Notes: a model not told the origin generated them from the letters alone. A stretch of DNA of 64,000 bases from Gordonia sp. KTR9 (GCF_000143885.2 NC_018581.1:1364001-1428000); one strand, 5' to 3'; shown: positions 35,141 through 44,181, counted from the stretch's first letter. Program-made: numbers and translations.

Positions 35141-36103
35141 CTATGTCTCCGCAGCGGACTTCGCGAACCTCCGGCGGTAGACCAGCGGCGAGACACCGAC
35201 GCTCGCGGCGAAGTGGTGACGGAGCAGCGTCGCCGACGTGAAGCCGACCCGCCGTGCCACCTCGTCGACGCTCGCGGTGGTCGACTCCAGCAGGTTCTTC
35301 GCCGACAGCACGCGCTGCTCGGTCAGCCAGCGGCGAGGCGAGATCCCGACCTCGTCGACGAACCGTCGCGCGAAGGTCCGTCCCGACATGTGCATGCGGG
35401 TCGCCATGTCGTCGATGCTGATGTCTCGGTCGAGGTTCGCCGTCATCCAGGCGAGCAGCGTGCCGAACCCCTCGTCGGTGCATGCCGGTACGGGTGCCTC
35501 GACGAACTGACGCTGACCGCCGTCGCGATGCGGTGGCACGACCATCCGCCGCGCGATCCGGTTGGCGACCGCGGGTCCCCAGGCCTCCCGGACCAGATGC
35601 AGCGACGCGTCTATCCCCGCGGCGGTGCCCGCGCTCGTGGTGACGGGGCCGTCGTCGACGAAGAGGACGTCGGTGTCGACCTGGGCGCGCGGGAACATGC
35701 GCGCGAGGTCGGTGCCGTAACGCCAGTGGGTCGTGCACCGGCGGTCGTCCAGGAGGCCGGCCGCGCCCGCGACGAAGGCGCCCGAACAGACGGTGAGCAC
35801 TCGGCCGCCGCCGTCGACGACCGTGCGGATGGTGTCCAGGATCTCGTCGGGGTAGTCGCCGCTGATGCTTCCCCCGGGGATCACAACGAGATCGACGTCA
35901 CGGCACTCGGCGAGGGTGTGCGACACCTGGAGCGAGACCCCGTTGCCCACGCCGAGTGACGATCCCGGTTCCGGCGACGCGACCCGGAAATCGAAGGCCG
36001 GGACGCCGTCGTCGGTGCGATCGAGGCCGAACACCTCGTGGACCACTCCGAACTCGAACAGTGCGACGCGTCCGTAGAGGAGGACGCCGACGGATTTCAA
36101 CAC
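35141..36103 (-). CDS. GlxA-type AraC family regulator (DJ-1/PfpI domain plus AraC HTH)
   Basis: This protein of about 320 aa has an N-terminal DJ-1/PfpI-like domain (about 1-190) with the nucleophile-elbow segment VLTVCSGAFVAGAAGLLDDR and TTHWRYGTDL. The C-terminal double AraC helix-turn-helix (about 215-315) reads SIDDMATRMHMSGRTFARRF, then SVDEVARRVGFTSATLLRHH. Such regulators (FtrA/GlxA group) control small metabolite pathways. The start codon is uncertain: TTG, GTG and TTG occur in a row at 36106-36100, and GTG 36103 is chosen. Its 3' end is close to the tRNA. An imperfect inverted repeat, ACAATGGC-N6-GCCACTGT (36131-36152), precedes it. Confidence 0.85.
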   Translation of the reverse strand: MLKSVGVLLYGRVALFEFGVVHEVFGLDRTDDGVPAFDFRVASPEPGSSLGVGNGVSLQVSHTLAECRDVDLVVIPGGSISGDYPDEILDTIRTVVDGGGRVLTVCSGAFVAGAAGLLDDRRCTTHWRYGTDLARMFPRAQVDTDVLFVDDGPVTTSAGTAAGIDASLHLVREAWGPAVANRIARRMVVPPHRDGGQRQFVEAPVPACTDEGFGTLLAWMTANLDRDISIDDMATRMHMSGRTFARRFVDEVGISPRRWLTEQRVLSAKNLLESTTASVDEVARRVGFTSATLLRHHFAASVGVSPLVYRRRFAKSAAET

Positions 36104-36185
36104 CAACCCAGTATGGCAGATAATTTGCGAACAATGGCTTTGCTGCCACTGTTGGCGGAAATGTGGTGGGCGCAGGATAACTGCC

Positions 36186-36410
36186 ATGACACTCATCTTC
36201 GTTCTCGCACTCGTCGTCATCGCCTCGGTCGCCGGCACCGCCGGGGTGCTGACTCTCACCGCGCGTCGGACCCCGGCCGGCCAGCGGACGCCGGGCCAGC
36301 GGATCTCCGACTGGTTCACCCGCGATTCCAGGCGCCCCTACGGCCCCGACTCCGAACGGGTCGCCGCGGAACTCAGCATCCTCACCCGCCGGTACGATAA
36401 GCTCGTCTGA
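36186..36410 (+). CDS. Small single-helix membrane protein
   Basis: The protein is 74 aa: one membrane helix at residues 3-25 (LIFVLALVVIASVAGTAGVL), then a basic, Pro/Gly-rich stretch and a helical end (ERVAAELSILTRRYDKLV). No family was recognised. ATG 36186 follows AGGA by 9 nt. It lies between the AraC-type regulator (divergent) and a leaderless SDR gene. Codon usage fits a real gene, but support is limited. Confidence 0.5.
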   Translation: MTLIFVLALVVIASVAGTAGVLTLTARRTPAGQRTPGQRISDWFTRDSRRPYGPDSERVAAELSILTRRYDKLV

Positions 36411-36427
36411 CGCCTCGGCCGTTGCGC

Positions 36428-36433
36428 TACCGT
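36428..36433 (+). promoter_or_regulatory. -10 box TACCGT, leaderless SDR gene
   Basis: TACCGT (TANNNT) ends 7 nt before GTG 36441, with no Shine-Dalgarno sequence, so the transcript probably begins at the GTG. Confidence 0.45.
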
Positions 36434-36440
36434 TGCGGTC

Positions 36441-37250
36441 GTGAGTTCACAGACTGTCCTCGTGACCGGCGCGACCAGTGGCATCGGTGCCGAGGTCGCT
36501 CGTCAGTTCGTCGCACGGGGGCATCGGGTCTACGGCACCACCCGCAACCCGGACGCCGTGCGCAACCCATTGCCGGGCGTCACCTATGTCCGTCTCGACA
36601 ACGCCGACTACGAGTCCGCCGAGTCGTGTGCGGCCCTGGTCGGCGAGGTCGACATCCTGGTCAACAACGCCGGCGAGTCCCAGGCCGGGTCGCTCGAGGA
36701 CACCCCGATGTCGGCGGTCGAGGATCTGTTCCGCGTCAACGTCTTCGGGCCGATCGCGCTGACCAAGGCGGTGTTGCCCGGCATGCGCCGGCGGCGTCGT
36801 GGCACGGTCGTCATGGTGGGGTCGATGTTGTCCAGCTTCCCCGTCGCCTTCCGGTCCAACTACGCCGCCACGAAGTCGGCGCTCAAGGCGTTCGCCCTCG
36901 CGTCGCGACGTGAGCTGGCGCCGTACGGGATACGGATGATCAGTGTCGAGCCGGGCACGATCGCCACCGGCATCGGAGACCGTCGGAGCATCTTCATCGG
37001 TGACGACTCGCCGTACCGGGCCGAATACGAGACGCTCGCCGCCGCGACCAGGCGCAACGAGGATGCGGGCATCAGCGCGCAGAGCATGGCCACCCAGATC
37101 GTCGACGCCGCACTCGCCGAACACCCGAAGCCGTTCTATGCCAAGGGTAATCAGGCCGGCGTGGTCTTCCTGCTCCGACGGCTCGCGCCGAGGCAGCTCA
37201 TCCTGGACATGACCGCCCGGAAGCACGGGCTTCCGAAGGTGAAGATCTGA
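36441..37250 (+). CDS. Short-chain dehydrogenase/reductase
   Basis: This classical SDR of 269 aa has TGATSGIG (residues 9-16), VNNAGESQAG, active-site Ser in VGSMLS, Y-x3-K in YAATKSALK, and the SVEPGTIATGI segment. It binds NAD(P)H and reduces or oxidises an unknown alcohol/ketone. GTG 36441 is preceded by TACCGT at 7 nt, so the mRNA is probably leaderless. It ends 2 bp before cobF on the same strand and is likely co-transcribed with it, with no clear metabolic link. Confidence 0.87.
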   Translation: MSSQTVLVTGATSGIGAEVARQFVARGHRVYGTTRNPDAVRNPLPGVTYVRLDNADYESAESCAALVGEVDILVNNAGESQAGSLEDTPMSAVEDLFRVNVFGPIALTKAVLPGMRRRRRGTVVMVGSMLSSFPVAFRSNYAATKSALKAFALASRRELAPYGIRMISVEPGTIATGIGDRRSIFIGDDSPYRAEYETLAAATRRNEDAGISAQSMATQIVDAALAEHPKPFYAKGNQAGVVFLLRRLAPRQLILDMTARKHGLPKVKI

Positions 37251-37252
37251 CC

Positions 37253-38011
37253 GTGCGAATCACGCTGCGCGTCATCGGGATCGGACCCGGTGGGCCACGT
37301 CAGATCACGCTGCAGGCCATCGATGCGATGGCCGACGTGGACACCTTCCTCACCCTCGAGAAGGGCACCGCGAAGAGCGGTCTGCTCGACGCCCGTCGCG
37401 CGATCCTCACCGAGCATGCGCGGGAGGGCCATTCGCTGGTGGAGATTCCCGATCCGCCGCGCGACCGTGAGCCCGCGGACTACGACGCGGAGGTCCGGCG
37501 CTGGCATGCCGCGCGTGCCGATCTGATCGCCACCGCGCTGCGCGACGAGGTCGGCGACGGCGGTGTGGCCGCCTTCCTCGTCTGGGGTGACCCCGCACTC
37601 TACGACAGCACGCTGCGGATCGTCGACGATCTCGCCGCCCGTGACGATCTCGACCTCGTTGTCGAGGTCATTCCGGGTGTGACAAGCGCCAGCGCACTCA
37701 CCGCGGCGCACGGCATCGTGGCCAACCGTGTCGGCGAACCGATCCACACGACCACCGGTCGACGCCTCGCCGACACTCCTGCGGGTGCCGACGCCAACCA
37801 GATCGTGATGCTCGACGCCGACCTCAGTTTCCGGCACACCGCCGACCCGGACGATCACATCTGGTGGGGCGCCTATGTGGGCACCGACGACGAGATCCTG
37901 ATCAGCGGCAGAGTCAGCGAGGTCACGGACCGGATCGTCCGAGAGCGCGCCGCGGCCCGGGAACGGATCGGCTGGATCATGGACATCTATCTGCTGCGCA
38001 AGGCGCACTGA
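37253..38011 (+). CDS. cobF: Precorrin-6A synthase (deacetylating), CobF
   Basis: In this 252-aa SAM-dependent methyltransferase of the tetrapyrrole methylase fold, VIGIGPGGPRQITLQAIDAM is the N-terminal glycine loop, AFLVWGDPALYDSTLRIVDD the second motif and VIPGVTSASALTAAHGI the third. The C-terminal WGAYVGTDDEILISGRV region is typical of CobF. It methylates C1 of precorrin-5 with loss of acetate in the aerobic cobalamin route. No other cob gene is nearby. The GTG start lies 2 bp after the SDR stop. It overlaps, antisense, the 3' end of the truncated FetB-like ORF. Confidence 0.9.
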   Translation: MRITLRVIGIGPGGPRQITLQAIDAMADVDTFLTLEKGTAKSGLLDARRAILTEHAREGHSLVEIPDPPRDREPADYDAEVRRWHAARADLIATALRDEVGDGGVAAFLVWGDPALYDSTLRIVDDLAARDDLDLVVEVIPGVTSASALTAAHGIVANRVGEPIHTTTGRRLADTPAGADANQIVMLDADLSFRHTADPDDHIWWGAYVGTDDEILISGRVSEVTDRIVRERAAARERIGWIMDIYLLRKAH

Positions 38012-38729
38012 GGAGTCTGACCCCGCTCATCGAGGTGGACACCCTCCGCACCTGTCCGCCAGATGCCGCACTTCGTTGCGCTGGACGCCACGACACGCGA
38101 CATCTGCATATGTCGAACGCACCGGGAATGGTGACGATCCCCACCGACTTGGTCTGGTCGAGTCCGGGGATGAGGGCGCTCGCAGCGGCGGGCCCGCAGA
38201 TCTCCATGCGCGCGTCCCGCGAGAGCAGACCCAGCGACAACGCCGCGTCCACCTCGCCGCGCCGAACCCGCAACTCGTCGTGCGCTCGGCGCCCGGCGAG
38301 CGAGGTGGTCACCATCGCACCGCCGATCAGGATTCCGGCCGTCGGGATCACGGCGATCCCGCGGGCGGGAAGCACTCCGATGACGAGGAGTGCGGTGACG
38401 ATGACGATCGTCGGAACCGCAACGGGACCCGCACACCACGCGATCCCGACGAGGCCGGAGCGGTCCGGGTTCACGCGCCGGGCCGACGTCCACGCTGCCG
38501 CCGACGCCATGAGCAGAACGAACAGGGCGGATGCCCACAGATGGGGGATGACCGCCGCCAGCACCGCGGCCAGCGCGGCGAGTTGTGCGACGGCACGTAG
38601 CACCGCCACCATCGTCTCGGTGGCCAGGCCGGACCGGCGGTTGACCACCACCGCGGCCACCGCCAGCAGTACGACGACGACAATCAGCGCCGGACCGATC
38701 TGTACGACCGCGTCGCCGACTCCGTTCAC
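37977..38729 (-). pseudogene. FetB/YbbM-like ABC permease, truncated at the C terminus
   Basis: The first 205 codons are a UPF0014 (FetB/YbbM) permease: six or so helices, ASAAAWTSARRVNPDRSG and ALIPGLDQTKSVGIVTIPGAF. In intact members the last motif runs on as GAFVG(M/V)LLGG and a final helix. Here it breaks exactly after GAF (38115) and continues with 45 unrelated, basic/Cys-rich residues to a stop inside cobF. An 18-bp inverted repeat, CGACAT-N6-ATGTCG (38098-38115), sits at the break. The ATPase partner FetA is not present. GTG 38729 follows GGAG, 10 bp after cysQ. It is probably non-functional. Confidence 0.65.
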
Positions 38730-38739
38730 GGTCTCCAGG

Positions 38740-39480
38740 TCACCAGATCTGCTGCAACGCGGCGAGCATCTCGTCGCGGATCTCGCTGCGGCAGATGACG
38801 AAGTCCGGCATGTACGGATGCCGGTTGTTGTAGACGATCTCCGACCCGTCGAGTCGACTGCAGTGCAGGCCGGCCGCCAGGGCGACTCCCACCGGCGCCG
38901 CGTTGTCCCACTCGTATTGGCCGCCGGCGTGGACGTAGGCGTCGGCATCGCCGCGGACGACGGCCATCGCCTTGGCCCCGGCCGAACCGACCGGCACCAT
39001 CTGCAGACCCAGACGGTTCGCCACGTAGCTGGTCTCGTAGGAGCCGCCCCACCGGGAGGTGACCAGGCGGCGGGTCAGCTCGCCCGCGGTCCGTGCGACC
39101 GTGTCCGAACGAAACAGTTCACCCGTCGCGGGCAGGGACACCGACGCCTCGGTGACGATCCCGCTCTCGGTCAGGGCCACGTGTACGGCCCAGTCCGCTG
39201 AACCCGCGGCGAATTCCCTTGTGCCGTCCAAGGGGTCGATGATCCACACCCGAGCCGCGGTGGCCCGGTCGCCGACGTCGGCCGCTTCCTCGGACAGCAC
39301 CGCATCGCGTGGCCGGTGTTTGCGCAGCACCGTCGAGATCCACGCCTGCGCAAGCGCATCGCCCACGTCGCCGAGCATCGCCCCGCCGAGCAGATCACCG
39401 GACCGGATTCCGAGAAGTACCTCTCCGGCTCCCTGCGCGATCCGGGCAGCCAGTTCGGCGTCGGAAAGTCGGGAGTTCAT
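38740..39480 (-). CDS. cysQ: 3'(2'),5'-bisphosphate nucleotidase CysQ / inositol monophosphatase family
   Basis: This 246-aa Mg-dependent phosphatase has LSEEAAD (metal-binding Glu), WIIDPLDGTREF (D-P-L-D-G-T metal site) and the C-terminal GGQYEWDNAAPVGVALAAGL (W-D). It probably removes the 3'-phosphate of PAP/PAPS, supporting sulfate assimilation; closely related enzymes act on inositol phosphates. ATG 39480 is chosen because the upstream alternative (39507) would overlap the divergent glycosylase start. The truncated FetB-like gene follows. Confidence 0.87.
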   Translation of the reverse strand: MNSRLSDAELAARIAQGAGEVLLGIRSGDLLGGAMLGDVGDALAQAWISTVLRKHRPRDAVLSEEAADVGDRATAARVWIIDPLDGTREFAAGSADWAVHVALTESGIVTEASVSLPATGELFRSDTVARTAGELTRRLVTSRWGGSYETSYVANRLGLQMVPVGSAGAKAMAVVRGDADAYVHAGGQYEWDNAAPVGVALAAGLHCSRLDGSEIVYNNRHPYMPDFVICRSEIRDEMLAALQQIW

Positions 39481-39505
39481 CCCACAACTAGAGCACACTG
39501 GTGGC

Positions 39506-40396
39506 ATGCCTGAGCTTCCAGAGGTGGCCGCGATCGCCGACTACGTCGACGGCCGTGCGGCCGGACTCCCGATCCGACGGGTCGACGTCGCGTCGCTGTC
39601 GGTGCTGAAGACCGCCGACCCGCCCTACACGGCGCTGATGGACCGGATCGTCGAATCCGTCGGACGTGTGGGGAAGTACCTGGTCATCCGTACCATTCCG
39701 GGTTCGGCGGCCACCGCGTCAGAGCCGTTGCTGCAGCTGGTCATCCATCTGTCGCGGGCGGGGTGGGTGCGATGGAGCGAGGACCTGTCGCCCAAGCCCC
39801 TGCGTCCGGGCGGGAAGAGCCCGATCGCCCTGCGGGTGCACTGCGGGTTGCCCGGTGAGGGATTCGACGTCACCGAGGCCGGCACCCAGAAGCGGCTTGC
39901 CGTGTGGCTGGTCCGTGAGCTCACCGAGGTCGAACGGATCGCGGGTCTGGGACCCGACGCGCTCGAACTGACTGCCGAACAGTTCGCGGAGATCCTGTCC
40001 GGGACGACCGGCCGGATCAAGAACGTACTCACCGACCAGCACACCATCGCCGGGATCGGCAACGCGTATTCCGACGAGATCCTGCACACCGCACGCCTGT
40101 CGCCCTTCGCGTCGTCGAAGACGCTGAAACCCGACCAGGTCGCCACGCTCTACGACGCCATGCGTGGCGTTCTCACCGATGCGACCGGACGGCTGGAAGG
40201 CCAGGCCGTGGCGCGGCTGAAGTCCGAGAAGCGCACCGGTCTGCGCGTGCACGCCCGCACCGGCCTGCCGTGTCCGGTGTGCGGCGACACCGTCCGCGAG
40301 GTGTCTTTCGCCGATCGGTCCTTCCAGTACTGCGCCACGTGTCAGACGGGTGGGAAGGTGCTGGCTGATCGGCGGATGTCGCGGTTGCTGAAGTAG
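39506..40396 (+). CDS. Fpg/Nei family DNA glycosylase
   Basis: In this 296-aa protein, MPELPEV at the N terminus supplies the catalytic Pro2 and Glu3. VGRVGKYLVI carries the beta-hairpin Lys. The helix-two-turn-helix IKNVLTDQHTIAGIGNAYSD and a C-terminal zinc finger (CPVC ... CATC) bind DNA. It removes oxidised bases and nicks the abasic site. The set is intact and full length. Order with the next SDR gene and pgi follows the Rv0944-Rv0946c region (recalled). Fpg versus Nei specificity is not decided. Confidence 0.92.
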   Translation: MPELPEVAAIADYVDGRAAGLPIRRVDVASLSVLKTADPPYTALMDRIVESVGRVGKYLVIRTIPGSAATASEPLLQLVIHLSRAGWVRWSEDLSPKPLRPGGKSPIALRVHCGLPGEGFDVTEAGTQKRLAVWLVRELTEVERIAGLGPDALELTAEQFAEILSGTTGRIKNVLTDQHTIAGIGNAYSDEILHTARLSPFASSKTLKPDQVATLYDAMRGVLTDATGRLEGQAVARLKSEKRTGLRVHARTGLPCPVCGDTVREVSFADRSFQYCATCQTGGKVLADRRMSRLLK

Positions 40397-40434
40397 GTGT
40401 CCGGCCGGCCGGGAGCCCGGAACTTACCGGCCGG

Positions 40435-40440
40435 TAGCCT
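40435..40440 (+). promoter_or_regulatory. -10 box TAGCCT, leaderless SDR gene
   Basis: TAGCCT ends 7 nt before GTG 40448 and selects this start over an upstream in-frame ATG at 40397. Confidence 0.45.
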
Positions 40441-40447
40441 GGACGTC

Positions 40448-41191
40448 GTGACGACACGGCAGAGAATTCTCATCACGGGGGCCAGTTCGGGACTCGGGGA
40501 GGGCATGGCCCGACGCTTCGCCGCGCAGGGGCGTTCGCTCGCGCTCGCGGCGCGCCGGCGCGAGAAGCTGGAGGCGCTGGCCGAGGAGTTGCGGCCCTCC
40601 GCCGAGCGTGTCGAGGTCGCGACGCTCGACGTCACCGATGTGGAGGCCGTTCCCCAGGTGTTCCGGAGACTCGCCGACGGTCTGGGCGGTCTCGACCGGG
40701 TCGTCGTCAACGCCGGACTCGGCAAGGGGGCGCCCCTCGGTACCGGTAAGGCCGCGGCGAACATCGAGACGGTGCAGACCAATCTGGTCGGCGCGCTGGC
40801 CCAGGCCGAGGCCGCGCTCGAGATCTTCCGCGCGCAGAACGCGGGGCATCTGGTGCTGGTCAGCTCCATCTCGGGCGTCCGCGGCATGCCCAAGGCGCAG
40901 GCCGCGTACTCGGCGTCGAAAGCCGGACTGACAGCGCTGGGGCAGGGACTCCAGGCCGAGTTCGCCTCATCGCCCATCACCGTGTCGATCGTCGCGCCGG
41001 GCTACATCGAGACCGACATCAACCGGGGAGTGAAGACCTCCCTGATGGTCGACACGGACAAGGGCGTCGACGCCCTGGTCAAGGCGATCGAGGCGGAGAA
41101 GGACTGGGCGCCGGTGCCGGCGTGGCCGTGGACGCCGATCGCGGCGGCGCTGAAGTTCCTGCCGGCGTCGATCAGTCGACGACTCGTCTGA
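40448..41191 (+). CDS. Short-chain dehydrogenase/reductase (Rv0945-like)
   Basis: This classical SDR of 247 aa has TGASSGLGEG (about 9-18), VVNAGLGKG, SSISGV with the active-site Ser, and Y-x3-K in YSASKAGL. The basic residues in ARRREKLEAL after beta2 suggest NADP(H) preference. The substrate is unknown. GTG 40448 lies 7 nt after a TAGCCT -10 box. It is placed between the Fpg/Nei glycosylase and pgi regions as in M. tuberculosis. Confidence 0.88.
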   Translation: MTTRQRILITGASSGLGEGMARRFAAQGRSLALAARRREKLEALAEELRPSAERVEVATLDVTDVEAVPQVFRRLADGLGGLDRVVVNAGLGKGAPLGTGKAAANIETVQTNLVGALAQAEAALEIFRAQNAGHLVLVSSISGVRGMPKAQAAYSASKAGLTALGQGLQAEFASSPITVSIVAPGYIETDINRGVKTSLMVDTDKGVDALVKAIEAEKDWAPVPAWPWTPIAAALKFLPASISRRLV

Positions 41192-41260
41192 GCTGTTCCG
41201 CGTGTCTGCCGGAACTCATTCACGCAGTAGACCTTTGACGTGCAGGCGCCCGTGACGAAT

Positions 41261-41266
41261 TAGCGT
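41261..41266 (+). promoter_or_regulatory. -10 box TAGCGT, leaderless lipoprotein gene
   Basis: TAGCGT ends 6 nt before ATG 41273, the start of the lipoprotein gene; no ribosome binding site is seen. Confidence 0.4.
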
Positions 41267-41272
41267 GGCGGA

Positions 41273-41803
41273 ATGCTGCGCAATCGGTGGCGGACCTGGT
41301 GGGCCGGAGTCGCCGCCGTACTCGGACTCGCCGGGTTGCTCGCTTGCGGGACTCCGGCACCGACCGAACGGGTCCCCGTCTCCTCGTCGGCGGATTCGTC
41401 GTCCCCGTCGCAGCCGACGAAGGTCCTCACGACCGGCCCACGCCGCGACATCGAGCCGGTCGCCGCGCGATTTCCGGCTCTGGCCGATTCGACTGTCGAC
41501 GGCTGGGCGGCGGGCACTCTCGGGGATGCCTCGACCGGTCGCGTCCCCGGGCCGAGCACCTACTGGTTCGACGCCGTGGTCACGGCCGGTGCCGATCAGG
41601 TCGCCGAGTGGGTACAGGAGTACGACGCGACGCCCATCCCCCATCCCGACCCGCCGGTGAGCGCGTTGCACGATCTCGTCCCGGCCGGCGAGCTGCTCGG
41701 CAGCCCGGAACTCGACCGGGCCTTCTCGTCCACGCAGTGGCGGGCGAGGGTCTATCTGTCTCCGGCGTCGGGGCGCGTGGTCGTCCTCGGCATCGACGAC
41801 TGA
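41273..41803 (+). CDS. Hypothetical lipoprotein
   Basis: The protein is 176 aa. A short basic n-region (MLRNRWRTWW), a hydrophobic stretch and a lipobox LLAC26G direct lipid anchoring. A Ser/Pro-rich linker of about 25 residues follows, then a compact domain of about 125 residues with no recognised family. It is followed 19 bp later by another gene with its own -10 box. The role is unknown. Confidence 0.65.
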   Translation: MLRNRWRTWWAGVAAVLGLAGLLACGTPAPTERVPVSSSADSSSPSQPTKVLTTGPRRDIEPVAARFPALADSTVDGWAAGTLGDASTGRVPGPSTYWFDAVVTAGADQVAEWVQEYDATPIPHPDPPVSALHDLVPAGELLGSPELDRAFSSTQWRARVYLSPASGRVVVLGIDD

Positions 41804-41809
41804 CCTGCG

Positions 41810-41815
41810 TAAGGT
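41810..41815 (+). promoter_or_regulatory. -10 box TAAGGT, leaderless hypothetical gene
   Basis: TAAGGT ends 7 nt before GTG 41823, favouring that start over the in-frame GTG at 41814. Confidence 0.45.
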
Positions 41816-41822
41816 GGCCGTC

Positions 41823-42356
41823 GTGGCGAACAAGCACGGACAAGTGGTGGCGTCGGGCGCGTTTCAGGTGTTCGGCGCGCGGCAGCGGGAGCAGGTCGGC
41901 GAGCTGCTCGGCGAGATCTTCGACCGGACGGACATCGCGGCCATGGGCTCCGACTGGCGGGGCATCGTCTACTTCACCCTCACCGACGACGAGTCGACCT
42001 CCGCCGACACGGTTCTCGGCTTCGACCCGTCGAGCGGGACATCGGGCGAACTGGCCACCCTCGACGAGGTGTCCGAGGCCATCCGCACCGGCGAAGTCGC
42101 CGAGGCCGTCGACGTGGCGAGCTTCGACGCCTGGCGGGCGGCAACCGCGACCCGGGCACTGGACATGGGTGCCTGCGTGCCACCGGCCCTGTACGAGTTC
42201 CTCGGCGGAGATCCCGCCGAACGTGACGTGGAGCCAACGGATCTCGTGACCTACGTGGCTACCGCGGCCGCGATCATGGGACGCATCCAGTCTCTCGGCG
42301 TCGAGCCCGGGGACGAGATCCCCGACGAAGTCTTCGACGAGGACTACTGGAAGTGA
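41823..42356 (+). CDS. Hypothetical cytosolic protein
   Basis: This acidic protein of 177 aa has no signal peptide or membrane helix. It has VYFTLTDDESTSADTVLGFD in the middle and an acidic end PDEVFDEDYWK. No family was recognised. GTG 41823 is chosen for the TAAGGT box 7 nt upstream. It converges with pgi across a short region of 20-bp tandem repeats. Confidence 0.6.
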   Translation: MANKHGQVVASGAFQVFGARQREQVGELLGEIFDRTDIAAMGSDWRGIVYFTLTDDESTSADTVLGFDPSSGTSGELATLDEVSEAIRTGEVAEAVDVASFDAWRAATATRALDMGACVPPALYEFLGGDPAERDVEPTDLVTYVATAAAIMGRIQSLGVEPGDEIPDEVFDEDYWK

Positions 42357-42360
42357 TTTT

Positions 42361-42420
42361 GCCGGTTGAGCTGCCCTCCCGCCGGTTGAGCCGCCCTCCC
42401 GCCGGTTGAGCTTGTCGAAA
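42361..42420. repeat. Three tandem 20-bp units ending in a GGTTGAGCTTGTCGAAA motif
   Basis: The units are GCCGGTTGAGCTGCCCTCCC, GCCGGTTGAGCCGCCCTCCC and GCCGGTTGAGCTTGTCGAAA, exactly 20 bp each, filling the 68-bp gap between the convergent hypothetical gene and pgi. The last unit extends as GTTGAGCTTGTCGAAACCCC, a motif that, from memory, is scattered in intergenic DNA of several high-GC actinobacteria. Confidence 0.85.
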
Positions 42421-42424
42421 CCCC

Positions 42425-44122
42425 TCAGACCGCGCGGCCCCGTCGCTCCCGGTACCAGGTCACGAGGGCATCGGTCGACGAATCGTCGTGGGTGTCCGGT
42501 GCCTCCGTCTGGGTGATGGTGCCGAGTAGCTCCTTGGCCTGGGTCTTGCCCAGTTCGACGCCCCACTGGTCGAAGGGGTTGATGCCCCAGATGGCGCCCT
42601 CGACGAAGACCTGGTGCTCGTAGAGCGCGACGAGCTGGCCGATCACCGACGGGGTGAGCCGGGGGGCGAGGATCGAGGTGGTGGGACGGTTGCCCGGCAT
42701 CACCTTGTGGGCCACGACATGTGCGGGCACGCCCTCGGCGGCGATCTCGTCGGCGGTCTTGCCGAAGGCGAGCACCTTGGTCTGGGCGAAGAAGTTGCTC
42801 ATCAGCAGGTCCTGCATGGAGCCCGAGCCGTCGGGAGAGGTCGGTAGGTCGTCGGTCGCTTCGGCGAAACCGATGAAGTCCGCCGGTACCATCCGCGTAC
42901 CTTGATGCAGCAGTTGGTAAAACGCGTGCTGACCGTTGGTTCCCGGTTCGCCCCAGAAGATCTCGCCGGTGTCGGTGGTGACGTGGTGTCCGCTCGCGGT
43001 GACCGACTTCCCGTTCGACTCCATGGTGAGCTGCTGCAGATACGCGGCGAAGCGGGCCATGTCGTTGCTGTAGGGGAGGACCGCGCGGGTGCCGACATCC
43101 CAGAAGTTGTTGTACCAGAGGCCGATCAGGCCGAGGATGACCGGCGCGTTGTGTTCCAGCGGCTGGGTGCGGAAGTGCTCGTCGACGATGTGGAAGCCGT
43201 CGAGGAACTCGGCGAAGCGTTCCTTGCCGATGGCGGCCATCACCGACAGCCCGATGGCCGAGTCCACCGAGTAGCGGCCCCCGACCCAGTCCCAGAATCC
43301 GAACATGTTGTCGGTGTCGATGCCGAACTCCGCGACCTCGGCGGCGTTGGTGCTCACGGCCACGAAATGTTTTGCCACGGCGTCGGAGTCGGCGTCGAGG
43401 GCCTGCAGGAGCCACGTGCGCGCGGCGGCGGCGTTGGTCAGCGTCTCGAGGGTGGTGAAGGTCTTCGAGGCGATGATGAACAGCGTGGTCTCGGCGTCGA
43501 GGTCGGCGAGCGTGCCGACCATGTCCGCGGGGTCGACGTTGGAGACGAAGTGACAGCGGATCCCGGCGTCGACGTAGTGGCGCAGCGCCTGGTAGACCAT
43601 CACAGGCCCGAGGTCGGAGCCGCCGATGCCGATGTTGACCACGTCGGTGATGGCTTTGCCGGTGTGTCCCTTCCACTCTCCGCTTCGGAGCCGGTCGGTG
43701 AACTCACCCATGCGGGTCAGGACCTCGTGGACGTCGGCGACGACGTCCTGACCGTCGACGGTCAGCGTCGCGTCGGCCGGGAGGCGCAGGGCGGTGTGCA
43801 GGACCGCGCGGTCCTCGGAGGTGTTGATGTGGGTTCCGGCGAACATGTCGTCGCGGATCTCCTCGAGACCGATCTCGCGGGCGAGGCTCATCAGCAGTTC
43901 GAGGGTCTCGCGCAGGACCCGGTGCTTCGAGTAATCGATGTGCAGGTCGCCGACGTCGACAGTGAGTTCGCGGCCGCGCGCGGGATCGATCGCGAACACC
44001 TCACGCAGGTGCATGGCGTACACGTGCGGTTGATGAGCCGCTAGCGCCTGCCAGGATTGCGTCGCGGTGATGTCGCCGTGATCGGTGCCGGTGAAGTCGC
44101 TGCCGGGGGCCTGGGTGCTCAT
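42425..44122 (-). CDS. pgi: Glucose-6-phosphate isomerase
   Basis: The enzyme is 565 aa, of the eukaryote-like long type. It has [16 protein letters not shown] (sugar phosphate loop), [11 protein letters not shown], the PGI signature [20 protein letters not shown] with the catalytic Arg/Glu region, and [14 protein letters not shown] with the catalytic Lys. It interconverts glucose-6-phosphate and fructose-6-phosphate in the cytosol. ATG 44122 is preceded on the minus strand by TAGGGT at 8 nt, pointing to a leaderless mRNA. The chorismate mutase gene lies 59 bp upstream on the same strand. Confidence 0.95.
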   Translation of the reverse strand: MSTQAPGSDFTGTDHGDITATQSWQALAAHQPHVYAMHLREVFAIDPARGRELTVDVGDLHIDYSKHRVLRETLELLMSLAREIGLEEIRDDMFAGTHINTSEDRAVLHTALRLPADATLTVDGQDVVADVHEVLTRMGEFTDRLRSGEWKGHTGKAITDVVNIGIGGSDLGPVMVYQALRHYVDAGIRCHFVSNVDPADMVGTLADLDAETTLFIIASKTFTTLETLTNAAAARTWLLQALDADSDAVAKHFVAVSTNAAEVAEFGIDTDNMFGFWDWVGGRYSVDSAIGLSVMAAIGKERFAEFLDGFHIVDEHFRTQPLEHNAPVILGLIGLWYNNFWDVGTRAVLPYSNDMARFAAYLQQLTMESNGKSVTASGHHVTTDTGEIFWGEPGTNGQHAFYQLLHQGTRMVPADFIGFAEATDDLPTSPDGSGSMQDLLMSNFFAQTKVLAFGKTADEIAAEGVPAHVVAHKVMPGNRPTTSILAPRLTPSVIGQLVALYEHQVFVEGAIWGINPFDQWGVELGKTQAKELLGTITQTEAPDTHDDSSTDALVTWYRERRGRAV

Positions 44123-44130
44123 GACCACTA

Positions 44131-44136
44131 ACCCTA
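44131..44136 (-). promoter_or_regulatory. -10 box TAGGGT for leaderless pgi
   Basis: On the minus strand TAGGGT ends 8 nt before ATG 44122, within the 59-bp gap after the chorismate mutase gene. Confidence 0.45.
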
Positions 44137-44181
44137 TGTGGTCGGGGACCCGGCCGCGACGGTCGTCACACGGCCCGGCGA

